Part shown: piece after piece, positions 19,177 through 26,410 of the stretch | How positions within the stretch are numbered: position 1 is the stretch's first letter | How the letters are laid out: each line of letters starts with the position of its first letter | DNA from: Porticoccaceae bacterium | GTDB taxonomy: Bacteria; Pseudomonadota; Gammaproteobacteria; Pseudomonadales; Porticoccaceae | Assembly (NCBI GenBank): GCA_023228865.1 | Contig: JALOAH010000010.1 | Coordinates: 1-64,000, forward strand | Reading direction: 5' to 3' | DNA: 64,000 nt | Program-made: the position numbers and the translations under genes | Notes under the pieces: model-generated | The model's database searches: none | The model's input: only the letters and a program-made list of their open reading frames with translations | Told to the model about the DNA's origin: nothing

Positions 19177-19503
19177 TCACGCCTGCAGCAACCGCCGTTG
19201 CAGCAGGCCCTGCATGTCGCGGCGCCCGTCGGCAATCAGCATGACATAGACCCTGTTGCCGATAACGCGATAGAGGATACGGTAGGGTCTGAAGAACACC
19301 TCCCGGTACTCACGCAGTCCAATCGCCACCAGCTCCTTGGGATAGACGCCCCGCTCTGGATTCTCGGTAAGGGTGGAGAAAACATTCTCCAACTGATCGA
19401 GCACATGATCCGCCTTCCCTGGCACATCATGACGGTCAATATAGTCATATAGCTCCTCCAGGTCCCGGGAGGCGTCCTCCGTCAACAGGACCTCGAAGCT
19501 CAT
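19177..19503 (-). CDS. RelE/ParE-family toxin
   Basis: This 108-residue protein has the ParE/RelE fold signature: an N-terminal EDASRDLEELYDYI helix, then the YREVFFRPYRILYRV strand region and a C-terminal IADGRRDMQGLLQRR. ParE members poison DNA gyrase and RelE members cut mRNA; the sequence alone does not decide, though the length and RILYRV motif favour ParE-like. Its start overlaps the antitoxin stop by four bases (ATGA), the usual arrangement for translational coupling. It would be silenced by the protein encoded just upstream. Confidence 0.9.
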   Translation of the reverse strand: MSFEVLLTEDASRDLEELYDYIDRHDVPGKADHVLDQLENVFSTLTENPERGVYPKELVAIGLREYREVFFRPYRILYRVIGNRVYVMLIADGRRDMQGLLQRRLLQA

Positions 19504-19778
19504 CCGCGCTGCTGACCCCTATCCCGCAGCCGTTGAATGACATCTCCAGCCGGTTCGACCTTCCCCTCTTCGATCTGTCGGGTTCCCAGCGCCAGGATCT
19601 TCAACAGCGCCAGGGTCTCCTGAGTTTCCTCATAGCTATCGATCCCCTGTATCACCACCTTGGCCTCGCCGTTCTGGGTGATAACCAGAGGATCGCCGCG
19701 CTCGGACAGGGTTCGTACCACTTCAGCGGCATGGGCCTTGAGATAGCTGATGGGTTTGATTTGACTGGACAGTTTCAT
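19500..19778 (-). CDS. Phd/YefM-family antitoxin
   Basis: A 92-residue protein with the Phd/YefM N-terminal DNA-binding fold (KPISYLKAHAAEVVRTLSE, then DPLVITQNGEAKVVIQGIDS) and a charged C-terminal tail that would bind the toxin. A strong AGGAGGCGCC ribosome site precedes the ATG. It is the first gene of the two-gene module. It and the toxin-antitoxin complex would be expected to repress the promoter at the palindrome 15 bp upstream. Such modules commonly stabilise islands and plasmids, which fits the neighbouring integrase and Rep-like genes. Confidence 0.9.
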   Translation of the reverse strand: MKLSSQIKPISYLKAHAAEVVRTLSERGDPLVITQNGEAKVVIQGIDSYEETQETLALLKILALGTRQIEEGKVEPAGDVIQRLRDRGQQRG

Positions 19779-19792
19779 GGCGCCTCCTGTGT

Positions 19793-19810
19793 AGGTCTAA
19801 ATTTAGACCT
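19793..19810. promoter_or_regulatory. Palindromic operator of the toxin-antitoxin module
   Basis: AGGTCTAAATTTAGACCT is a perfect 18-bp palindrome lying 15 bp before the antitoxin ATG. Its place and symmetry fit the autoregulatory operator of a Phd/YefM antitoxin dimer. Confidence 0.75.
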
Positions 19811-19923
19811 TTAACGGGTCAGCCGTCAACCCCGCTTACGGACCATGTCGACTCACATTGGTCGAATAATACCCATCCAGGGCAACGGGATGGTGGGTCT
19901 GGATCTCAGAGGTCGCCTCACGG

Positions 19924-19960
19924 GTTATCCACAGGGTTCTCCACGGAATCTGTGGGTAAC
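19924..19960. repeat. Inverted pair of DnaA-box-like sites
   Basis: GTTATCCACAG at 19924-19934 and CTGTGGGTAAC at 19950-19960 form an 11-bp inverted repeat with one mismatch. The first contains a perfect DnaA box TTATCCACA, the second a near match in opposite orientation. They lie in the 287-bp gap (19811-20097) between the antitoxin operator and the DUF3137-like gene, which otherwise holds no supported gene. They could be a replication or DnaA-responsive site or a simple stem-loop. Confidence 0.4.
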
Positions 19961-20097
19961 GCGCTGCAAGTGGCAGCGGCAAATTGGCACCTACAGGGAC
20001 GGCCATAAGCGGGAGAAACTAGAGGGTCCGCAAGGGAGAACGAGATACCACAACCCAAGTCACGTATAGCGGGCACAGGTAGCAGAAAGCTAAACCC

Positions 20098-21162
20098 CTA
20101 TGAGCCCCTCAGCACGACCGACAAGGCGACGACCGCGCTCAATAGCGCATTTTTGAGGGCGAGGTCCGACGCAAACTGTGCCACCAGCGTACCCGTATCC
20201 AAGGGGATCCAGTAGGGAGGAACATGGAACGCCAGATCGGCAAGCCGGGTAGGGAACAATACAGTGATAGACCCTGGCATAAACACCAGGTAGGGCCGAC
20301 CGGCTGGAGCAACCTTCTCCAAGGCAAGGATGGCTGCCCGCAGTTGTGCGGTAAGCAGGCCCGCTCCATCGGGGGCACTGGTGCGGAAATGATAGGCTGA
20401 ATCGAAATCTCGATCCCCAGTAGGCATCAATGCCAGATTGGCCGCCTTTTCTTGAGCTTCCAAAAGCCGTAAAGGAGCATCGGTCGGGGTCAGCACCATC
20501 ACGCCTTCGCCGACCGAGTTCGAAGCAACCTCGACCACGGACGCCGTGAGGGTGTGATCGCCCAGATTGTGATCCTTGTTGTTCCTGCGGTTCGCCGCGT
20601 AGGCAATGGACATTTCTGACAGGGATACCCTGAAACCGCCCCTCTCCCCAACCATACGGTCAAGGGTTCTCGCAGACTGCAGGTCGGGAAACAGCTGCCA
20701 GTCGTGCAGCCGTACAAGATCGGTATCGGGTTCAACAACATGATCAAAGCCCGCCAAATGCCGGGATATCACACTGGCAAAACGACGCTTAACTTCAGTC
20801 TGGTAGACGCTTGATCGGTTGCCCATGGCCACAAACCATCCGGCAAACGCAGCGACAATGCCAAAGACGAGTGCAGCAACAAGTCCCTGTCCGGAGACGA
20901 GCAGGGCAAGAAAGGTAGCACACCCCGCCAACGGCACCCAGAGCCGGGCGCGTCTGTCGACGGTCTCCAGAGTAGATACCCTGCACTGCTCTAGTTCACC
21001 CACAAGGGGGGTAACGCCGGACATGAGGGCTGTGTGCTCTGTTTCCGACAACCCAACCACCACACCCTTCGGTCCATTTCCCGTTGCAATCACCGCCTTG
21101 TCTGCGGCACCACCCAGGCGCGCCCAGAGGGATGTGAAGGAGAAATCTGAGTATCCCGCCAT
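20098..21162 (-). CDS. DUF3137-like membrane protein
   Basis: The 354-residue protein has two adjacent hydrophobic helices at about residues 74-110 (WVPLAGCATFLALLVSG and LVAALVFGIVAAFAGWFVAM) and a further hydrophobic stretch at the extreme C-terminus. The layout of soluble N-terminus, helix hairpin and long C-terminal domain fits the DUF3137 family, whose function is not known. It starts 13 bp after the stop of the secreted gene upstream, so it is probably the last gene of a three-gene operon. The assignment rests on architecture and remembered motifs only. Confidence 0.65.
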   Translation of the reverse strand: MAGYSDFSFTSLWARLGGAADKAVIATGNGPKGVVVGLSETEHTALMSGVTPLVGELEQCRVSTLETVDRRARLWVPLAGCATFLALLVSGQGLVAALVFGIVAAFAGWFVAMGNRSSVYQTEVKRRFASVISRHLAGFDHVVEPDTDLVRLHDWQLFPDLQSARTLDRMVGERGGFRVSLSEMSIAYAANRRNNKDHNLGDHTLTASVVEVASNSVGEGVMVLTPTDAPLRLLEAQEKAANLALMPTGDRDFDSAYHFRTSAPDGAGLLTAQLRAAILALEKVAPAGRPYLVFMPGSITVLFPTRLADLAFHVPPYWIPLDTGTLVAQFASDLALKNALLSAVVALSVVLRGS

Positions 21163-21175
21163 GATCGCGACCGCC

Positions 21176-21586
21176 TCAGTTTACATGCCGCTCCAAATCG
21201 GGAACCTCAGCCTGCGGGCAGATCTGCGGCATGTGCTTCTGAATGATCAGCCCCTGCTCTAGCAGTAATGGACCCGCTGCCGCAATGAAGTAATGCGATG
21301 CCGCAGCGTCAGCCATGGCGGATAGTGCAGCGGCGACGGCGTCCGGAAGCGGATCCCGGGTTGACGATTTGTCCGCCATGGATCGCGCTTCACGGGCGTA
21401 GGTAGCAATCCCGCTGGCGGGCTGCCTATCGGCCTTCCCTGCGGCCGTATCCGCCAACCCCTTGTCTGTCGCCGCCAGGAGCTTTTCGATCATCTTGCAG
21501 GTATAGCGATCTGCCGCAATGGCTGCACCTGGGGACACCATCACACCACACAGAAGGGCGAGGCTAAGGGCAAGGGAGAGTCGCAT
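21176..21586 (-). CDS. Unknown secreted alpha-helical protein
   Basis: A 136-residue protein with a clear Sec signal peptide (MRLSLALSLALLCGVMVSP, cleavage likely after AAIA). The mature part is Ala-rich and helical, with two cysteines (in YTCKMIEKL and MPQICPQAE) that could pair in the periplasm. I do not recognise the family. The ribosome site AAAGGAA lies nine bases before the ATG at 21586. It sits between another exported protein and the DUF3137-like gene, all on the same strand, suggesting a joint envelope role. Confidence 0.65.
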   Translation of the reverse strand: MRLSLALSLALLCGVMVSPGAAIAADRYTCKMIEKLLAATDKGLADTAAGKADRQPASGIATYAREARSMADKSSTRDPLPDAVAAALSAMADAAASHYFIAAAGPLLLEQGLIIQKHMPQICPQAEVPDLERHVN

Positions 21587-21631
21587 CGTCGAGTTTCCTT
21601 TGTTGTTTTTCTCAGAGATTTTCCATGCCAG

Positions 21632-22156
21632 CTAGTTTTCGACGACGAAGGTGGTCTCGAAACTGCCTTCCATTGGGCGGCACTTGGCTGGATCGACACC
21701 GACCTCATAGTCTTTGGCAAAGCAGAGGACTGCCGTGAAGCTGCCGATGGCCCGCCCTTGTTCGCCATTCACATCCAGGGTTGAGAACGTAATACGAGGT
21801 GGGATTGGGGCATCTTCTGAGGTCCAGTGGGAACGACCACCTTGGGGTGCGTAAGTGATGGTCAGCGCCACAGGTACAGATTGGAGACTCAGTTGCTCCG
21901 TCATATAGGACACCTCTATACCCAGCCTTTTATTGTCGGCGCTATACCCCGCGAGGCTGAAGGAAGACATTCCCCCGCCCGGGTACATCAGGAATGCCGT
22001 CGCTGACGCCTCATCGCCATCCCGGGCAATCACTGTCGGCTGGACAATGGTCTCTCCATCGAAGGTGGCTTGAATTCTTCCGATTTCTTCAATTTCAAAG
22101 GCAAGAACCGGAGCAGTGGCAAACCAGAGCGCCGCAACGAATGGGACACACCTCAT
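21632..22156 (-). CDS. Unknown secreted protein
   Basis: The protein has a signal peptide (MRCVPFVAALWFATAPVLA) and a mature part of about 155 residues rich in beta strands, with two cysteines in VLCFAKDYEVGVDPAKCRP. I do not recognise a family. The ATG at 22156 is preferred over the GTG nine bases upstream because GAGGAG lies eight bases before the ATG and overlaps the GTG. It is the first gene of the apparent operon with the two genes that follow. The 281 bp upstream (22157-22437) show no gene. Confidence 0.65.
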   Translation of the reverse strand: MRCVPFVAALWFATAPVLAFEIEEIGRIQATFDGETIVQPTVIARDGDEASATAFLMYPGGGMSSFSLAGYSADNKRLGIEVSYMTEQLSLQSVPVALTITYAPQGGRSHWTSEDAPIPPRITFSTLDVNGEQGRAIGSFTAVLCFAKDYEVGVDPAKCRPMEGSFETTFVVEN

Positions 22157-22437
22157 GGCAGGCACTCCTCAAATGATCCACATTGGATACGCCGTCTAGC
22201 CAAGGGGGCGAAAGGGGTATCGGGCGACTCTTGGAATATACACCACTGATAAGCCATTGGCGAACCTGTTTTGATCGCGCAGGTGCACAGTTCGCATCAA
22301 CGCCACACTACACTCTGAATCGTGACATACATCACCTTTTCGGCACGAAGTGTTTGCGAGGAGGCTTCAGGCACACCCGAGCGATAGCACCTGGGTGACT
22401 GGGGTCAAGAGCAATCAGGAAACGGCAGGAAAAGGGA

Positions 22438-23103
22438 TTAACCCTGGGGATCCAGGCACTGGATCAACGCCTCATCGTCATTCTTCACGCTATTGACCCA
22501 CGTAGACACACGCCAAAAGGCAAGCTGAACCACGCTAAGCGGTTTGACTGCACCTTGAATGGCCTCCCGGGTTTCCAGGCCAGGATCCAGCCAAGCATCG
22601 AGGCTGTCATCATCCAGAACCAGGGGCATGCGAGGATGGATATCGTGGATCGCCCCTTGCGCAGGGTAGGTGACAATGGCACAACACAGGTTCCCATCCG
22701 CCCTGGTTTCAAAGATGCCCGCGAAGTACAAGGGCTTGTGATCCTGGCGGGTGATGTAATGGGGACGTTTGCCGCCGACATGGGGCTGCCACTCGTACCA
22801 GCCATCGGCCGGAATCAGGCAACGGTGGTGGTGAAACGCACCCCGGAAATAACGACTGCTTTCCAAGTGTTCTGCCTGGGCGTTGATCGGCTGAGGCGCA
22901 CCCACTCCGGCCCAACGGGGCAGGTAGCCCCACCAGAAGTGGGTGAACTCCTTGCTTTCGACTACCCGGTCGTAGCGAATACCCACTATGTCCGTGCCGG
23001 GGGCGATGTTGAAACGGGGTTGCCATGCGGCAAAGGGCCACTCTACCCCCAAAGCCTTGCCAATATCCCGGGGATTGGTATGGAGCGTAAAGCGCCCGCA
23101 CAC
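22438..23103 (-). CDS. yedK: SRAP-domain abasic-site shielding protein (YedK/HMCES family)
   Basis: The 221-residue protein has all SRAP hallmarks: Cys2 directly after the initiator (MCGRF), Asn in RFNIAPGT, Glu in GWYEW and His in IHPRMPLVL. In the family Cys2 forms a thiazolidine crosslink with abasic sites in single-stranded DNA and protects them; older annotation calls these SOS response-associated peptidases. The start is GTG at 23103, fixed by the need for Cys at position 2. It begins six bases after the yegP stop, so the two are probably co-transcribed. The downstream neighbour of yegP is a Rep-like HUH protein that would make single-stranded DNA. Confidence 0.93.
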   Translation of the reverse strand: MCGRFTLHTNPRDIGKALGVEWPFAAWQPRFNIAPGTDIVGIRYDRVVESKEFTHFWWGYLPRWAGVGAPQPINAQAEHLESSRYFRGAFHHHRCLIPADGWYEWQPHVGGKRPHYITRQDHKPLYFAGIFETRADGNLCCAIVTYPAQGAIHDIHPRMPLVLDDDSLDAWLDPGLETREAIQGAVKPLSVVQLAFWRVSTWVNSVKNDDEALIQCLDPQG

Positions 23104-23109
23104 AATCCG

Positions 23110-23445
23110 TTACTGGGTATTGTCCTGGATCGTCGCTAGAGGACCATTCGTCATCACGGACTGGATACCGTTCTCCATGGCAGCCTGACTGGAGTACATC
23201 TCGCTCATGCCGATAACCTGACCATTGGCAGCCTTGAGGACAAAATAGGGTTCACCCTTCTTCGACTCCCGCCGCTCATAACGGCCAGCATTTCCAGCAT
23301 TCTTCTGGACCGATGCAATACCGTTCTCGGCGGAGGCCTTGGTCTCGTAGAGTTCACTACTGAGAATGACCTGGCCATTCCCCGCTTTCAGGTTGAACAT
23401 GAACTGGTTACTTGCCGTCTTCTTCAGATCAAACTTGCCGGCCAT
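23110..23445 (-). CDS. yegP: YegP family (DUF1508) protein
   Basis: The 111-residue protein consists of two tandem DUF1508 repeats: FMFNLKAGNGQVILSSELYE with KASAENGIASVQKNA, and PYFVLKAANGQVIGMSEMYS with AAMENGIQSVMTN. Family members are small cytoplasmic proteins of uncertain role, often stress-induced. The strong ribosome site GAGGAGTCACC precedes the ATG. It lies immediately upstream of yedK in the same direction. Confidence 0.92.
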   Translation of the reverse strand: MAGKFDLKKTASNQFMFNLKAGNGQVILSSELYETKASAENGIASVQKNAGNAGRYERRESKKGEPYFVLKAANGQVIGMSEMYSSQAAMENGIQSVMTNGPLATIQDNTQ

Positions 23446-23585
23446 GGTGACTCCTCACTCTTTGATTTTTGTGGAAAGTCAAGGCTACCCGATATTCTGC
23501 CCGGACGGAATATCCCTCGAGACAAAACGCCGGGCAGGATTACCATGGGCGTCCGGGACAGGTTATAACCTACCCGGCAGAGCCA

Positions 23586-24239
23586 TCACTTACGGCTGGT
23601 GCCAAAGCAATGCTCCCAGTAGCCATACCCCTTGGTGTCGTACTTGCACAGGTAACTGGTTCTTCTGAACAGCTCGGCAAACCCATTCTGGTCGCCATGC
23701 CCCTCCACTGCGATAACTGGCATATCGGCGTCAAAGTGGACCAGCCCGTAGACCTCTGACACAGGTAGCCCCAGTGCACTGGCCCAGGCTTGATTGATCC
23801 GGTTGTACAGGTTATCTCTCCCCTCCTCGAACCGTCCTAACGTGAAGAAGGCATGGTGATTGAGCAGTAGCACCACATGATAGTGGGGTCTCCCGTCCCG
23901 AGTGTATTCCCTCGCCCAAATATACCGAAGGGTACAGGGATGGACCCGACTCCCCTGCCTCATCAACTTGGATTGATGGGCCACAATCTGTGCTTTGAGT
24001 GACGCTATGAACTGTTCCATTTTCTCATTGGTATAACTTTCTGGGTGAAATACCCACCCCTGTGGGAAACAGAGTTCACACCGTATACCCAACAACCAGG
24101 GATACTCATCCCATGCGCTCTTAAGTGTCCTGTAGGCTCTATCCAGATAACTGCGATCCAATGGACCTATCTGAGTCATGACAGGGTATCCCCTGTATTC
24201 AGACTCTGTGTATAAATCTATAGCTCTATTCATATGCAT
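23586..24239 (-). CDS. Inovirus Gp2/YagK-YfjJ-type HUH replication-like protein
   Basis: The protein of about 217 residues resembles the YagK/YfjJ C-terminal family (inovirus-type Gp2) found in filamentous-phage relatives and cryptic islands. The HUH metal-binding motif is in GRPHYHVVLLLN near residue 120, preceded by TLRYIWAREYTRDG. Candidate tyrosines follow in YLCKYDTKGYGYW. HUH proteins nick one strand to start rolling-circle replication; activity here is inferred. Possible starts are GTG 24242, ATG 24239 and ATG 24233; a GGAG far upstream does not decide. It stands alone between yegP and the integrase. Confidence 0.8.
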   Translation of the reverse strand: MHMNRAIDLYTESEYRGYPVMTQIGPLDRSYLDRAYRTLKSAWDEYPWLLGIRCELCFPQGWVFHPESYTNEKMEQFIASLKAQIVAHQSKLMRQGSRVHPCTLRYIWAREYTRDGRPHYHVVLLLNHHAFFTLGRFEEGRDNLYNRINQAWASALGLPVSEVYGLVHFDADMPVIAVEGHGDQNGFAELFRRTSYLCKYDTKGYGYWEHCFGTSRK

Positions 24240-24388
24240 CACTCAATCACTACCACTAATCTACTCCTCTGATGGATAGGGTTATTGACTCTATAGCCTG
24301 GTATCTATAATCACGATATATCTCACTACAAATACTGTGTACTCTTCTTTAATATGTCTTACTAATACATACATTTCCGACGCTAGTA

Positions 24389-24423
24389 GGTACCTGGGTT
24401 TCTCAGAAATGAGTCCAGGTACC
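24389..24423. repeat. Perfect 9-bp inverted repeat
   Basis: GGTACCTGG (24389-24397) and CCAGGTACC (24415-24423) are separated by 17 bases and can form a stem-loop. It is placed close to the start side of the HUH gene. Confidence 0.6.
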
Positions 24424-24574
24424 AAGCGGCTTTTTCACATAGGATTTACTCTGGAAAAACTTTCCCAGACGTTATAGCCAAATTCAGCGAAACGCTGCTG
24501 GGCAATGATTGAAACGAGGCTCAGTTAACCAAGGAGAGCTAACTGGTAATGAGGCATGGATCTTTGACTGCGAT

Positions 24575-24589
24575 ACCCCAGCCTGGGGT
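24575..24589. repeat. Short palindrome ACCCCAG-C-CTGGGGT
   Basis: Two perfect 7-base arms with a single central base. It could be a protein-binding site. No gene starts next to it. Confidence 0.5.
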
Positions 24590-24799
24590 TTAGTCTTTCC
24601 ATGGAGGCAATAGCCTAGCGTGATGAGCTAAGTGGAACCGTGCGTATCAAGATTAATACACGACCTGACATCTACTGGTTACATTATACGCTTCACTACG
24701 ACCTTTCCAGAAAATCACTAATAACACAGGGTCTAAAATGTGTTTGGCGACAATTAGGATAACCGCCGGTTAAGATAGTTGGCGCCAGACAAAAATGAA

Positions 24800-26152
24800 T
24801 TATCGATTACTGCCTGACCGCAAGATGTCATCTAAATGATTTGCCCAACGCTGAAGCCACTCTCGACACTCTTTTTCATACTTGTGGAGATCATAGGTTC
24901 CCTCAATTCCTTTTCTTGAATGACCCAGAATGGCTTCAGCAACTTCGCTGGGACATCTCAACCTAGACAAACCTGTCCTGACAGTTCGGCGCAAATCATG
25001 AGGGGACCAATCATCCATTTCGTTGAGCCAAAGTTGATGGGGCTTATACCGCTGACCGTTTTGTACTTTATCCGGGTTTTTTAGATGCCACTTGGTTTCG
25101 CTTAAAGATTTCTGCTGTATCGGTAGCTTGGTTCGAGTAGAGGGGAACAAATAGGTGTCCGTCGTTAAGCTGAGACTCTCCAAAAATCGAATTGCTTGTC
25201 CCGGAAGCTGAACATACCTCTCAGCCCCATTCTTAGAATCACGGATATGCCAGGTCGCTTTCTCAAGATCTATATCCTTCCACTCTGCACTGCAAACCTC
25301 ACCAGTTCTGCAACCAGTCCACAATGTGAACCTCAGGACGTTCTTCTGGGTAGTGGAGAATCCAGAACCCGGAAGCCACCCAAGCACGAGGGAAAGCTCT
25401 TTATCAGAGAGGGCTCTTCTGCCCTTCTCAGAAGTTAATCTGACGCGAGCCTGTTTGAGACTGGCTTTTGCCAATAACGCTGGATTGGCAAAATCATCGC
25501 TAAAACGGCCTAATCCAATAGAGTATTCATAGGAGGCAGTCAATTCTCTTAAGACATTCCCTGCCTGAACATTCGCACCCCGATTTACAATATCCATGAT
25601 GAGGTCGGTCACTTGCTTCCTTGTGACCAGGGCTGCGGGAATATTCCCTAAGACTCTAACAGCATCTCCGTAAAGGGTTCGGCGTGTCTCTTCTTGACCT
25701 TTACGCTTTCTAGCACCAGGGACGCGCCTTACTTGCCCAGTGCCACGCGCATCTTCGACAATTCGATCCTCAATGAATCCTGAAAGATAGGCTTCAATCA
25801 AGTCCTTCACTGTAAACTTTTGAATTTTAGAAATATTTTCATCTTTCGCCTTCTCTTGCCTGAGTCGATCAGCAATCCTTTGCTGCTCAGCCCTTGGACA
25901 GACGCCTTGCCCACGAAGCCCTTTAAGCCTTTGAAGCTCCACACGAGCTTCAGCAAGCGTGACCTGAGGATAACGCCCAATTTTCACTTGGGTCAGCTTG
26001 CCTGTTTCGGGGCTCTTGTAGCGATATACAAAGCTTTTCGCACCCCCCTTTCCACAACTGACCCTCAGCCCTGAGTTTTCTCCTACGTCGACCTTGACCT
26101 TGTCACCCGGTTTCATACTTTCAACTGCTCTTGCCGATAGTGGTTTAGACAT
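24800..26152 (-). CDS. P4-type tyrosine integrase
   Basis: The 450-residue recombinase has an N-terminal arm-binding DUF4102-like domain (SGLRVSCGKGGAKSFVYRYK, then VKIGRYPQVTLAEARVE), a core-binding domain and a catalytic domain with Arg in TGCRTGEV, HDLRRT, His in GHSRKG and the nucleophile Tyr in GTYDLHKY. All are present, so it is probably functional. GGAGG lies 11 bases before the ATG. These enzymes insert islands into chromosomes, often at tRNA genes; no tRNA is visible, and the gene abuts mutS. It probably marks the right end of the 18.3-26.3 kb segment. Confidence 0.95.
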   Translation of the reverse strand: MSKPLSARAVESMKPGDKVKVDVGENSGLRVSCGKGGAKSFVYRYKSPETGKLTQVKIGRYPQVTLAEARVELQRLKGLRGQGVCPRAEQQRIADRLRQEKAKDENISKIQKFTVKDLIEAYLSGFIEDRIVEDARGTGQVRRVPGARKRKGQEETRRTLYGDAVRVLGNIPAALVTRKQVTDLIMDIVNRGANVQAGNVLRELTASYEYSIGLGRFSDDFANPALLAKASLKQARVRLTSEKGRRALSDKELSLVLGWLPGSGFSTTQKNVLRFTLWTGCRTGEVCSAEWKDIDLEKATWHIRDSKNGAERYVQLPGQAIRFLESLSLTTDTYLFPSTRTKLPIQQKSLSETKWHLKNPDKVQNGQRYKPHQLWLNEMDDWSPHDLRRTVRTGLSRLRCPSEVAEAILGHSRKGIEGTYDLHKYEKECREWLQRWANHLDDILRSGSNR

Positions 26153-26238
26153 GGCTCTGCTATCCTCCGTGGGTTATGTGAGCTGTGCGGCCTGGGGCGA
26201 AATCTCTTGAACATCCTCATGCGGATACCCTGCCGATA

Positions 26239-26309
26239 AGTGTAGGTTTTTGGATCACCTGACCCTCAGAAAACTATACCACCTAAAAAGCTATACTAAA
26301 ACCTACACT
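26239..26309. repeat. 12-bp inverted repeat upstream of the integrase
   Basis: AGTGTAGGTTTT (26239-26250) is matched exactly in reverse complement at 26298-26309. Between the arms are two related direct repeats, AACTATAC and AGCTATAC. The spot lies 87 bp before the integrase start and about 100 bp before mutS, so it could be integrase arm sites, the attachment junction or an autoregulatory operator. Confidence 0.55.
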
Positions 26310-26410
26310 TTTACTTTAGCTCACATCAGATTGGATTAGAGATCACTGGAGCCAATCAGAAAGCACAAAAGGACTTTTTAGGATATTATACAGCAAGTTA
26401 TAGAGATTTT

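Larger units (their letters stand above)
24243..24799. other. Non-coding gap between the HUH gene and the integrase
   Basis: No supported gene lies in these 557 bp. It contains two inverted repeats listed separately and AT-rich DNA at 24240-24380. An origin or an attachment arm of the element could be here, since it adjoins both the Rep-like gene and the integrase 3' end; that is inference only. Confidence 0.45.

Noticed and set aside
19845..20069. 74-codon plus frame after the antitoxin operator
   Set aside because: No ribosome site or recognisable product; it covers the DnaA-box-like inverted repeat.
26153..26410. tRNA gene as the integrase target
   Set aside because: No cloverleaf or tRNA 3' end could be seen in this stretch.
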